From: a virus
DNA length: 26,455 nt
IMG/VR virus record: IMGVR_UViG_3300042541_001248
Span: 1-26,455 of that record
Direction: 5' to 3' (one strand)
Positions 1-6,263 of the stretch are shown here, piece by piece. Position 1 is the first letter of the stretch, and the number at the start of each line of letters is the position of its first letter. Made by a program: the position numbers and the translations under genes. The notes below the pieces were generated by a model. It was not told the DNA's origin and made no database searches. It worked only from the letters and a program-made list of their open reading frames with translations.

Positions 1-56
1 CAGCCGGGGTGGTCGCATGGCCCCCCGGTTGGCCCACCAAACCAATGGAGACTGCG

Positions 57-179
57 ATGGCAGGCAAGAAGTCGAACCCGTGCTGGAAGAACTACGAAAT
101 GGCAGGCATGAAGAAGGGCAAGGGCGGGACCCCTGTCCCGAACTGCGTCCCTAAGACACCGCCAAAGAGGAAGAAATAA
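57..179 (+). CDS. Small PCW-type phage protein, 40 aa
   Basis: Translation from the ATG at 57 gives 40 residues with the pattern NPCWKNYEMAGMKKGKGG, then PNCVPK and a basic tail PPKRKK. A GGAG sits about 6 bases upstream. The PCWK-YEM-G-KK-VPNCVP layout is familiar from small uncharacterised proteins of many environmental phages, where it often lies near structural genes. Two cysteines (in PCW and PNCVP) could form a small metal site or disulfide; that is inference. Its stop overlaps the start of the next gene by one base (TAATG), so the two are probably co-translated. Function unknown. Confidence 0.72.
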   Translation: MAGKKSNPCWKNYEMAGMKKGKGGTPVPNCVPKTPPKRKK

Positions 180-616
180 TGGCAAGCCAAGTTCCACAAC
201 GTGCCGTCCTCAGGAAAGTTCCCAGTGGCGAGATAGCCATCGAGACGGGCAGTGATGGCGTGTTCTTGCGCTTTGATTGCGACTGCATTGATGCACTGCC
301 CTACTGCAAGGCGGCCTGCTGTGGCCTGCATGGCATCGATGTAGAGCCGGAAGAACTGGTGAACAAGGTCACGATCAAGGGTGGTGATGGCAAGAGCAAG
401 ACCGTCACGCTAGGCAAGTTGGCTACTGGCGATGGTGATGACGGGCCAGAGATGTTGCGTGGGAGTGATGGTTTCTGCACGTGCCTTGATCGCGGCACAA
501 GGCTCTGTGGCATCTACAAGGATCGTCCTCAAACGTGCCGCGATTTCCATTGCACCAAGGGGCCGTCAGTTCGTGGATGGCGATTGGACTTCGCCCGTCA
601 TCTCTCTCATGAATAG
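179..616 (+). CDS. YkgJ-family cysteine-cluster protein
   Basis: 145 aa. The first cluster, CDCIDALPYCKAACC, matches the CxxxxxCxxxCC style of the YkgJ/UPF0153 Zn- or Fe-chelating family. The second half has the typical closing cysteines: C in GFCTCL, C in RLCGIY, then RPQTCRDFHC. The family probably binds a metal or iron-sulfur cluster, but its role in phages is not established. The start ATG overlaps the stop of the preceding 40-aa gene. A hairpin about 95 bases after the stop (711-734) may end this rightward unit. The gene is probably the last of the late region in a circular map, since no further rightward gene precedes the attachment region. Confidence 0.82.
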   Translation: MASQVPQRAVLRKVPSGEIAIETGSDGVFLRFDCDCIDALPYCKAACCGLHGIDVEPEELVNKVTIKGGDGKSKTVTLGKLATGDGDDGPEMLRGSDGFCTCLDRGTRLCGIYKDRPQTCRDFHCTKGPSVRGWRLDFARHLSHE

Positions 617-985
617 CACCCGCCGGTGCGTGATGCGAGCGGGCGTCTGGAATTTCTTGGGTCCCTCTTGGCCTCAAAAACTCCCCGCTTCCCCGGCGAG
701 CAGGCCCCAACCACGAAAGACTTTCTTTTCGTGGGCGAGGCATCGCGACCAAACCACGGCGTGAATTGCCCTGTCCTGCCACATCGAATTTTTGGGGTGG
801 CAATTGGCTCTGTCGTGGGAGCAGACCAGATCGCACGTTTGCCTACCCTAGGCCCTCGAATCCTAGGCCCCTAGCATTCGATTGTGGGGCCTTGTGGGCA
901 TGGGGGTGGCTCGACGTAGGCTCTGCTTGAATCGCCCTCTGTAGGCCACGACAAGGGCCTCCCCAAACCTACCCACCTTGCCACC
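617..985. other. Non-coding stretch between late end and XRE gene
   Basis: I see no convincing gene here: short frames lack ribosome-binding sites and show no family features. It holds a hairpin at 711-734. It also holds a direct repeat of CCTAGGCCC at 847-855 and 862-870 (15-bp register), followed by TCGAAT and ATTCGA arms at 857-862 and 876-881. The position next to an attP-like site makes integrase arm sites or operators possible; that is inference. Confidence 0.5.
711..734 (+). terminator. Hairpin, possible terminator of the leftmost rightward unit
   Basis: CCACGAAA (711-718) and TTTCGTGG (727-734) form a perfect 8-bp stem with an 8-base loop. The loop and right arm contain T tracts, but no U-run follows the stem. 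The position after the YkgJ-like gene fits a terminator or RNA-stabilising hairpin. Confidence 0.4.
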
Positions 986-1246
986 CTATTTTTTCGAGTT
1001 GGCAAGACCTGACTTGAGCAGACGGTCCACGGTGACCCCCAAGGCGTCTGCGACTCTCACCACGACCCCGGATTGGGAGGTGTGCTTTCCTTGGGCAACC
1101 CTAGCCACGGTCGCCACGGGATCGCCTGTGACCTTGGCGAGGTCCCTGCGAGACCACCCACGGACCTCCAGAAGGTTGGTGACGTTGACTGCTATTGCCC
1201 TGCGAATCTCCAAGTCGGTTGGAAACCCTCGCGCCTTGCGAATCAT
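986..1246 (-). CDS. XRE-family helix-turn-helix regulator (repressor-like)
   Basis: The longer frame that extends to 1636 is not real upstream, because it reads through the tRNA fragment. The ATG at 1246 is preceded on the coding strand by AAAGGGG at a good distance and gives 86 aa. The protein has an XRE/Cro-like HTH at residues 22-75: RGWSRRDLAKVTG as the first helices, VATVARVAQGKHTS as the recognition region, then VVVRVADALGVTVDRLL. It is the only recognisable transcriptional repressor in the window and lies beside integrase and attP, so it is the best candidate lysogeny regulator, although it faces away from the early operon. Its upstream region holds two GTTGCT repeats that might be operators. 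Confidence 0.85.
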   Translation of the reverse strand: MIRKARGFPTDLEIRRAIAVNVTNLLEVRGWSRRDLAKVTGDPVATVARVAQGKHTSQSGVVVRVADALGVTVDRLLKSGLANSKK

Positions 1247-1568
1247 GGTCGGCCCCTTTGGTTGCGTAGACGTTTTCCTGCTTGAAAACCGTTGCTTTAC
1301 GCACTTCTCACCACTACGGTTGCTAATGCACGAAGCAATACACCCCACTGGGCTCGAACCAGTAACCTTCGGTTTCGTAGACCGATGCTCTACATCTCCC
1401 AAAAGATGGATGGCACCCCTCTCTTGGGAAGAAGAGTTGATTCTGCGGAAAGCCGAGTTATTGGTATTGGCACCTTTGGGGGGGTATGGGACCACCGCAA
1501 GAGGGCGGCGAGGAAACCCCGAAGGTGATAGCGGCATGAACGCTGCGACGCACCATGAGCAGGCATAA
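1247..1568. other. Non-coding attachment region between XRE gene and integrase
   Basis: The interval has no gene. It contains the XRE gene's likely promoter side (1247-1330), with related blocks CCGTTGCTTTACGCA (from about 1288) and CGGTTGCTAATGCA (from about 1317). It also contains the tRNA-Arg fragment at 1339-1392 and 176 bases leading to integrase, including a run of eight G near 1480. Integrase accessory (arm-type) sites would be expected here. Confidence 0.55.
1339..1392 (-). tRNA. 3' tRNA-Arg(ACG) fragment, candidate attP core
   Basis: On the minus strand the sequence shows the D-stem end TAGAGCA, the anticodon stem TCGGT/ACCGA with loop CTACGAA (anticodon ACG, Arg), a 5-base variable loop, the T-arm ACTGG-TTCGAGC-CCAGT, and the acceptor 3' strand GGGGTGT plus discriminator A. 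No matching 5' acceptor or D-loop is found upstream, so only about 54 nt of a tRNA gene is present. Phages that integrate into tRNA genes carry such a 3' segment in attP so that the host tRNA is rebuilt. Integrase lies about 180 bp away. Phage genes flank both sides, so this is attP rather than attL or attR. Confidence 0.75.
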
Positions 1569-2468
1569 ATGTTTCGACGGGTTGATCGGTCGGTTGTTGA
1601 TTTTGCAGATGAGTACGATCTGGATCGCGGCCTCACGAAAGAGTCGGCTAGGCAATATCGCTATGCGGCCAAGTCCATAACCGATTGGGCCGGCAGGGCC
1701 GTGAGGGTTGGAGAACTTGATTCAGACACGTTCAACAGGTGGCTCCGCGACCTACAGTCGGGACACCTATCTCCAAGCACGGTCGCCAATCGCAGAAGGC
1801 ATCTGCTGGCGTTGTGGAGGGCCGCGGCAGACGCCCAGTTGTGCGAGGAGCCGCCTCGCAGGCTAAGGCCCGTCAAGATCCCCTATGCACCACCTAGGGC
1901 ATGGACGGTTGACGAGGTGAGGGCCTTGCTGCAAGTCACCGAAAAATTGCGGAGGACGCGGCGTGGCAAGATGCCTAGGAACGTGTGGTGGACGCTTGCC
2001 GTGCGGATCGCTTGGGACAGTGGGCTGCGTGGCGTTGATGTGTTGCGGCTAAAGGTGGATGACATCCAGCCCGATGGACTTGTCGTGATCGGGCAATCGA
2101 AGACCAACAGGCCAACGCTCTTCCGGCTATCCACGGGGACGATGCGAATGCTTGCCGAGTCGCTCACTGCCCATCCGCGAAAACTAGTGGTGCCATGGGG
2201 AGCGACAAAGGAATCGTTCCGACGCCAGTTTGCGAACATCGTGCAAAAGGCTGGCATACGCCGCGGCACTTGGAAATGGATTCGTCGTTCTTCCGCGACA
2301 GACGTAGAAAAGGCGTGCCCAGGTGCGGGGGCTTCGCACCTAGGACACGCCCACGGCAGCACGGTCGCCGCCAAGCACTACATCGACCCCTACATCATCG
2401 GCTCTCGGAGCGTTTGCCCGACGCCGCTAGAAACCTCTGAGACATCAACATCATCCGTGCCGGGATGA
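1569..2468 (+). CDS. int: Tyrosine recombinase (phage integrase)
   Basis: 299 aa. The N-terminal half (about 15-100) is a SAM-like core-binding domain (YRYAAKSITDWAG, then SPSTVANRRRHLLALWRAA). The catalytic half shows the family residues in order: R154 in SGLRGVDVLRL, K178 in QSKTNRP, the R239/R240 pair in WIRRSSAT, H260 in SHLGHAHG and the nucleophile Y271 in AAKHYID. The usual HxxR histidine appears replaced (WKWIRR). The ATG follows an in-frame TAA directly, so no earlier start exists; the ribosome site is weak. It should catalyse site-specific recombination at the adjacent tRNA-Arg fragment. Its last 74 bases overlap the end of the opposing early operon. Confidence 0.93.
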   Translation: MFRRVDRSVVDFADEYDLDRGLTKESARQYRYAAKSITDWAGRAVRVGELDSDTFNRWLRDLQSGHLSPSTVANRRRHLLALWRAAADAQLCEEPPRRLRPVKIPYAPPRAWTVDEVRALLQVTEKLRRTRRGKMPRNVWWTLAVRIAWDSGLRGVDVLRLKVDDIQPDGLVVIGQSKTNRPTLFRLSTGTMRMLAESLTAHPRKLVVPWGATKESFRRQFANIVQKAGIRRGTWKWIRRSSATDVEKACPGAGASHLGHAHGSTVAAKHYIDPYIIGSRSVCPTPLETSETSTSSVPG

Positions 2469-2583
2469 CAACAGTGCTGTTGCACTCGCCACAGCACCGC
2501 CCATCGTTGACAGGCTGCGCGTTGTTGCCTTGGTCCCAGCCTCCGACCTTCTCGATCTCACCGAAGCAAATAGAGCACTTCAC
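2395..2583 (-). CDS. Small CxxC zinc-ribbon phage protein
   Basis: 62 aa from a GTG start at 2583, with AGGAGGTGAAC directly upstream. The sequence CSIC at the N-terminus, GNNAQPVNDGRCCGECN, and VVIPARM near residue 40 match a widespread small phage protein with the NAQP-NDGRCC core. Two CxxC pairs suggest a zinc ribbon. The function is unknown. It is the last gene of the long leftward operon, and its 3' end runs into the integrase 3' end, giving converging transcripts. The GTG overlaps the stop of the upstream gene (GTGA). Confidence 0.78.
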   Translation of the reverse strand: MKCSICFGEIEKVGGWDQGNNAQPVNDGRCCGECNSTVVIPARMMLMSQRFLAASGKRSESR

Positions 2584-2795
2584 CGTTCACCTCCTTTCTT
2601 TGGGCCGTAAAGGGCCTTTAGCCTGTCCCGCTCCGCGGGCGTGAGGCCGTCGAAAATCTGCTGCTGTTGCGCCAGCGGCAGGCCAAAAATCGACCGCAGA
2701 TCAACCATTCCTGCGAACGGCGAATCTGCGTCCGTCGCAATCTTGAGGACGTTCAACCACTCTTGAACGACCGTCGCGTCACTCTTTGCGGGCAT
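2580..2795 (-). CDS. Hypothetical early protein, 71 aa
   Basis: The ATG at 2795 is preferred over the GTG one codon earlier because AGGAGG lies about 6 bases upstream. The protein is helical and polar (VVQEWLNVLKIATDADS, then QQQQIFDGLTPAERDRLKALYG) and has no recognised family. It overlaps both neighbours by a few bases (TGATG at the start, GTGA at the end), so it is translationally coupled inside the early operon. Function not known. Confidence 0.66.
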   Translation of the reverse strand: MPAKSDATVVQEWLNVLKIATDADSPFAGMVDLRSIFGLPLAQQQQIFDGLTPAERDRLKALYGPKKGGER

Positions 2796-3079
2796 CACTT
2801 GCCTCCTTTCTTGGCGACCTTCTTGGCCGCTTTCTTGGCAACGGCTTTTGTTGCCTTCACTGGCAACTTCGCCGCCGGCTTGCTGCGGTCGAGGCGATTT
2901 CGCGCTTCGATGCAGAACGCCAACTGCTCAAACCTCGTGCTGCCGCCATTCCACCTATTCACCAGATGCCCGCCACCAATATCGATCCACCCGTAGGTGG
3001 TCACCTCTTCGTGGCGGCCGGGGATCAGAACCTTGAACCCCCGGCTGGACAGTTCCTTCGTGAACTCCGTGTCAGTCAT
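2795..3079 (-). CDS. Hypothetical protein with Lys/Ala-rich tail
   Basis: 94 aa from the ATG at 3079, supported by GGAGGAG a few bases upstream; the longer frame to 3223 overlaps a real gene. The N-terminal 65 residues contain TDTEFTKELSSRGFKVL and YGWIDIGGGHLVNRW, a compact mixed fold I do not recognise. The last 25 residues are a low-complexity basic tail made of KATKAVAKKAAKKVAKKGGK. The tail suggests nucleic-acid contact, resembling bacterial H1-like proteins; that is inference. It overlaps the upstream gene by 8 bases. Confidence 0.66.
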   Translation of the reverse strand: MTDTEFTKELSSRGFKVLIPGRHEEVTTYGWIDIGGGHLVNRWNGGSTRFEQLAFCIEARNRLDRSKPAAKLPVKATKAVAKKAAKKVAKKGGK

Positions 3080-3266
3080 CGCACTCCTCCTTCTCTTCAT
3101 CGTCCGAGAACCGCAGACGCCGCGCAGTCTCACGCAAGACCGCTTCGTATTCGGCATCTGCCCATCGAGCCACAAACTCGACGCGATTGATCGCGCCGTA
3201 AATCGCCCGCAACTTGGCGTCACGCTTCGCCTGACTCGCCACCCTGCTGTCCCGCGACTTGCTCAT
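3072..3266 (-). CDS. Hypothetical helical protein, 64 aa
   Basis: The start ATG at 3266 is preceded by GGAGG at about 11 bases and overlaps the upstream stop (ATGA). The protein is highly charged and probably helical: basic at the N-terminus (MSKSRDSRVASQAKRDAKLR) and acidic at the end (DDEEKEECDD). No family recognised. It sits in a run of overlapping small genes (2395-3589) that look like one translational unit. Confidence 0.62.
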   Translation of the reverse strand: MSKSRDSRVASQAKRDAKLRAIYGAINRVEFVARWADAEYEAVLRETARRLRFSDDEEKEECDD

Positions 3267-3586
3267 GGCACGAGCACCTCCTCCTCGCCCGCGTCGGTCG
3301 TTGCGACCTCGACCGCGTGAGCCAAGTGCTCGTACTGGCTGGCGGCGTTTCGCAAGCCATCGGCCAGCCTGTTGAGTTCATCCGCAATCCACAGGTGAGC
3401 CCCCTTCCGCGCGGCGAAGACTTGTTCGTGCGCATACAGCGTTCGCACCTTGCCGTAATCGTCTTCCACAACGCGGCTCTGCGCATTGAGCATTTTGACT
3501 TCATGGACATACGGCCGGACGGGATCGTTTGCTGTCGCGATCCACGCCACCCACATCGTCGGAGGGTTTGTCAGATTCAGTTCCAT
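3263..3586 (-). CDS. Hypothetical early protein, 107 aa
   Basis: The ATG at 3586 is chosen over the GTG at 3589 because AGGAG lies 7-8 bases upstream of it. The N-terminal part (TMWVAWIATANDPVRPYVHEVKML) looks like a beta-rich domain. The C-terminal half (IADELNRLADGLRNAASQYEHLAHAVEVA) is a likely helix. No family recognised. It follows DNA ligase directly (ligase stop TGA overlaps its ATG), so it may be translated with it. Confidence 0.66.
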   Translation of the reverse strand: MELNLTNPPTMWVAWIATANDPVRPYVHEVKMLNAQSRVVEDDYGKVRTLYAHEQVFAARKGAHLWIADELNRLADGLRNAASQYEHLAHAVEVATTDAGEEEVLVP

Positions 3587-4407
3587 CACCGTTCTCCTTT
3601 CTCAAACGTGCATTCCTTGGCCTTCTTGTCATCGCGAAACCGCACGGCATTGGGATGCCGCAGGGAGCCGGAATCGAAGACTTGCCATCCCTTGACCTCG
3701 AGCACCCGCCCGATAAAAGCCTTGGGATCAGCGAACAACTCGTCGCGCTGCTCGTCAGTCCAGCCGCCGCCAACGCGAACCTTCTCGACCAACGTGCGTC
3801 CCTCGTAGAGCCCGCAGATAACAGCGCCTGCGCGGTCGGCATGACGCCCCTTCCCGCGCTCGACCCCCATCACGACGTAATCCACCGTGAAGGTTTGCTT
3901 GACGCGGCCAATGACCCCTGGCTCGTATTGATGCCGCGTGTTGCGGAACACAAGACCTTCGGCCTTGCCCCTCAAGACCAACGCCTTCCACGCCGCATCG
4001 GCCCGCTTGATAGGCGACGAACCAACGCACCGCATCCACGGAGCGCAGCCTTCGACCTTGTCGTGGAACTTGCCCATACGAAAACCGTACGTGTGGTTCC
4101 ACAACTCGCCTCCATCGATTTCAATCGCGTCGAACACCGTGAGCGATCCGGCATTCGCGGACGATTTTGACCGCTGTGTTCCAACCAGAAACTCGCCAAG
4201 CACAATGCACGGGGGCGCGTCCGGCGCAGGCAACTCGGCCTTCTTTACGCCTTGCCGCGAGAAGATTGACGCCTTTCCTTTCCCTATGACCGCACACGCC
4301 CACCACCCATCGAGTTTTGGCTGCACGATGTCGAACTCGTTCGCATTCACTGCGTCCTGCACCGTGTCGTAGTTGACATAGGTTTGGACCCGCTTTGCCC
4401 ACTTCAT
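3586..4407 (-). CDS. ATP-dependent DNA ligase
   Basis: 273 aa. The nucleotidyltransferase motifs are in order: KLDG with the adenylated lysine K31, SRQG at 50-53, GEF with E72, VFDAIE at 91-96, EGLVF with E150, and the closing VKQ with K170. A C-terminal OB-like domain follows (about 172-260). The size is that of minimal phage and bacterial ATP ligases. It seals nicks with ATP and likely serves phage replication or recombination together with the YqaJ/RecT/RusA set on the other arm. The ATG at 4407 has GAGGG upstream. The short leader carries the 14-nt element (4421-4434) and a GC-rich hairpin. Confidence 0.92.
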   Translation of the reverse strand: MKWAKRVQTYVNYDTVQDAVNANEFDIVQPKLDGWWACAVIGKGKASIFSRQGVKKAELPAPDAPPCIVLGEFLVGTQRSKSSANAGSLTVFDAIEIDGGELWNHTYGFRMGKFHDKVEGCAPWMRCVGSSPIKRADAAWKALVLRGKAEGLVFRNTRHQYEPGVIGRVKQTFTVDYVVMGVERGKGRHADRAGAVICGLYEGRTLVEKVRVGGGWTDEQRDELFADPKAFIGRVLEVKGWQVFDSGSLRHPNAVRFRDDKKAKECTFEKGER

Positions 4408-4420
4408 TGTCTATCCCTCT

Positions 4421-4434
4421 CATACTTGAGACAC
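4421..4434 (-). promoter_or_regulatory. 14-nt TGTCTCA element, ligase leader
   Basis: Read in the direction of the operon this is GTGTCTCAAGTATG, 14 bases before the ligase start. It is one of 12 copies in the window. The distance to the start codon is too short for a promoter, so an operator (roadblock) or RNA element is more likely. Confidence 0.6.
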
Positions 4435-4435
4435 T

Positions 4436-4474
4436 GGTCGGCCGCCCCGGCAGCAACGAGCCACCGGGGCGACC
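4436..4474 (-). other. GC-rich hairpin beside the element, CGTTG loop
   Basis: The arms CGCCCCGG and CCGGGGCG form an 8-bp stem, extended by GGT/ACC. The coding-strand loop is TGGCTCGTTGCTG. No U-run follows, so it is not a classical terminator. Three similar hairpins occur at other starts in this operon. Confidence 0.6.
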
Positions 4475-4485
4475 TCCCATACCGA

Positions 4486-4821
4486 TCACTTGATTGGGTG
4501 GACGCGGAGCGCCTCACCTCTCGGACTCATGGCGAAGAACACGCCGGCGTTGTTGCCCTCGTCATCGCATGACGCATAAAGGATTCCACCGTCGTTGAGG
4601 TCGAGGGCAATGGCACCGCCAGCGCCGTCCCAGCCCTCACGCTCCAGTTCCTTGGCGTTCATAAACCGCACTCGCAGGATCGTCCTGCCAGTGGGCCAAG
4701 CAACGCGACGGGGAGCCCTGCGAGACTTTGCTTTCTTGCAGTGCTTGCCCATGCCCAAGGCTTCGTCCATGATCTCCTGCAGCGCAGGGATGCCACCCTT
4801 CACCGCCTTGACGTTAGCCAT
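4486..4821 (-). CDS. Hypothetical early protein, 111 aa
   Basis: The start ATG at 4821 is preceded by AGGAGGTGGCGA, an excellent ribosome site. Residues 25-45 are basic (KHCKKAKSRRAPRRVAW). The C-terminal part (GGAIALDLNDGGILYASCDDEGN, then AGVFFAMSP) looks like a beta-sheet domain. No family recognised. It overlaps the upstream gene by 8 bases and is separated from the ligase gene by the element-hairpin leader. Confidence 0.66.
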   Translation of the reverse strand: MANVKAVKGGIPALQEIMDEALGMGKHCKKAKSRRAPRRVAWPTGRTILRVRFMNAKELEREGWDGAGGAIALDLNDGGILYASCDDEGNNAGVFFAMSPRGEALRVHPIK

Positions 4822-5206
4822 TCGCCACCTCCTTCACGCCGAAGTGATTGCGGATAGCGTCCCGGCAGGCGGCGGCTTGAAAGCCGCGGCCCATCTTGCA
4901 CTCGTACTCGATGCCGAGGTCCGCACAGATCACCTCGATGAGAGGCAACCCATAGACGCCAAGCAACTGCGGGACAGGCTTTCCATCCGACCCGAAGATC
5001 GTGGACTTGTAGTCCGACAAATCGCTCTCGTAGCAATCGGTGTGCTGCGCGACAATAGCCGGCGGCGCACCAATCTCCGTGAACGCTTCGGGCGTGAAGA
5101 TCGTGTGGCCGTCGCAGATGTCCGCGACCTTTAATACGATCTCCTTATCGACGTTGGCCCAAGAAAGCCGTTCTTTCTTGGCGTATCGCTTCTGACGCTT
5201 TGCCAT
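4814..5206 (-). CDS. Hypothetical early protein, 130 aa
   Basis: The ATG at 5206, with GAAGGAG upstream, gives MAKRQKRYAKK and a basic first 12 residues. The longer frame to 5293 would read through the hairpin leader. The middle has IVLKVADICDGHTIFTPEAF and a region around YESDLSDYKSTIFG. I recognise no family. It is translationally linked to the next gene (8-base overlap). The 87-base leader contains a GC-rich hairpin (5226-5267) and the 14-nt element (5272-5285). Confidence 0.68.
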   Translation of the reverse strand: MAKRQKRYAKKERLSWANVDKEIVLKVADICDGHTIFTPEAFTEIGAPPAIVAQHTDCYESDLSDYKSTIFGSDGKPVPQLLGVYGLPLIEVICADLGIEYECKMGRGFQAAACRDAIRNHFGVKEVANG

Positions 5207-5225
5207 GATGGCACTCCTTCTGAAG

Positions 5226-5267
5226 GCTCGCCGCCCTGCCGACAACGCATCGAACAGGGCGACGAGC
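5226..5267 (-). other. GC-rich hairpin in early leader, CGTTG loop
   Basis: The arms GCTCG plus CGCCCTG pair with CAGGGCG plus CGAGC, with one mismatch. On the transcribed strand the loop holds GATGCGTTGTCGG. It lies between the 14-nt element and the AAGGAG site of the gene starting at 5206. No U-run follows. Confidence 0.6.
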
Positions 5268-5271
5268 GGAT

Positions 5272-5285
5272 CACTGGTGAGACAC
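5272..5285 (-). promoter_or_regulatory. 14-nt TGTCTCA element
   Basis: Reads GTGTCTCACCAGTG along the operon. It lies 8 bases after the stop of the upstream gene (5293) and immediately before the hairpin at 5226-5267. Confidence 0.58.
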
Positions 5286-5292
5286 AAACACA

Positions 5293-6168
5293 CTACGAGT
5301 TGGCGTTAACCGACTCATCGATCTGACCGCAACCTTCCGCGAACTCCTCCCGCAATGCCCGCAGCGTATCCGCGGCGTGAGTGACCTGAACGATGTTCGT
5401 CACGACAAGCCGCTTCGTCGCGTACCCAAGGTTCTTGGCGACCGCGTGAAGCAAGTCATCCACGAACCAACTGAGCGCGAGGTGCGGCTGGTCTGTCGGA
5501 CAGATCACCGCGCCGGTCGCATGCTTAAAAGCCATCATGCTGGTCACGACCTTCAACAAATCCTCAACGATGCTTTTGCTGTACCCGTCCCGCGTGAACT
5601 CGGCCTCTGCGCCGTAGTGAACGCGGGAAGCAGCGTCTGCCATCCCGTTGATAGCCTTTGCCCACGCATCCACCTCGGCGCTGTATGGCAGATTCGTCTG
5701 CGCGTCAGGAGCCTGCCCAGGCCGCACGATGCGGGCCGGGAGCGTATGGTCCCTTGCAATCGAGAACGGATGACCCTTCTGCGACGGCAGCACCGCACCC
5801 CGTCCGATTTGCTCCAGCGCCTCGGAAGACCGCGTGATGCGTTGCTGCACCTCCTCTTGCCACTTGTCGTACTCGCTTCCGTTAACTTCACATTCATCGC
5901 AAGCGTCCGCGATGATCCCCGGAGTGGTGTCCATGTTCTCGCACCCATCCGGCACACTGATATCCTTCAACCCCCTGACAACCGCGTCGAGGCATTGCTT
6001 AGTCTCCGCGTCTTCAAGGTCGCTCTTCTGCGACTCCAACTCGTCCTTGTACGTGTCGAGTTCGTCGCGGAACGTCTCGACCGAACTGATCAGATCATCC
6101 AAGTCGCTCACGATTTCGCTCACGCGGTCCGAGTCGATCTTGCACTTGTCAAAAAACTTGCCGTTCAT
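5293..6168 (-). CDS. Hypothetical early protein with N-terminal coiled coil
   Basis: 291 aa. Residues about 12-68 (SDRVSEIVSDLDDLISSVETF, then DELDTYKDELESQKSDLEDAE) have the heptad spacing and charge of a coiled coil. Cysteines cluster at 59-94 (one in KQCLDAVV, others in DGCENM and DACDECEV). The rest is mixed helical with no recognised domain. The protein is acidic overall. The start ATG at 6168 has only a weak AAGGG. The leader carries the longest hairpin of the series (6192-6235) and a copy of the 14-nt element. The function is unknown; the long coiled coil suggests oligomerisation. Confidence 0.7.
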   Translation of the reverse strand: MNGKFFDKCKIDSDRVSEIVSDLDDLISSVETFRDELDTYKDELESQKSDLEDAETKQCLDAVVRGLKDISVPDGCENMDTTPGIIADACDECEVNGSEYDKWQEEVQQRITRSSEALEQIGRGAVLPSQKGHPFSIARDHTLPARIVRPGQAPDAQTNLPYSAEVDAWAKAINGMADAASRVHYGAEAEFTRDGYSKSIVEDLLKVVTSMMAFKHATGAVICPTDQPHLALSWFVDDLLHAVAKNLGYATKRLVVTNIVQVTHAADTLRALREEFAEGCGQIDESVNANS

Positions 6169-6191
6169 AAATCACTACCCTTCGTGGTTGT

Positions 6192-6235
6192 GGCACCGCG
6201 AGGCGACTACAACGTGTAGCCGCCCTCGCGGAGCC
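6192..6235 (-). other. Long GC-rich hairpin in early leader, CGTTG loop
   Basis: CCGCGAG pairs with CTCGCGG, then GGCG with CGCC and CTAC with GTAG, leaving an ACGTT tip on the transcribed strand; outer GGC/GCC extend the stem. This is nearly 18 paired positions, followed by no U-run. It lies between the 14-nt element and the start codon at 6168. Confidence 0.68.
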
Positions 6236-6239
6236 GAAT

Positions 6240-6253
6240 CAAATGTGAGACAG
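6240..6253 (-). promoter_or_regulatory. 14-nt TGTCTCA element
   Basis: Reads CTGTCTCACATTTG along the operon. It is placed about 10 bases after the stop of the upstream DUF932-like gene and directly before the hairpin at 6192-6235. Confidence 0.6.
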
Positions 6254-6263
6254 AAACACCAAA

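Noticed and set aside
1339-1425. Complete functional tRNA-Arg gene
   Set aside because: No 5' acceptor pairing with GGGGTGT and no proper D-arm could be placed; 7 extra bases would separate the D- and anticodon stems.
986-1636. 216-aa version of the XRE gene
   Set aside because: The first 130 residues would read through the tRNA fragment and the integrase start; the ATG at 1246 has a ribosome site and yields a normal XRE size.
6192-6235. Classical rho-independent terminator
   Set aside because: Strong stem but no T-run, and it lies just above a ribosome site within an operon.
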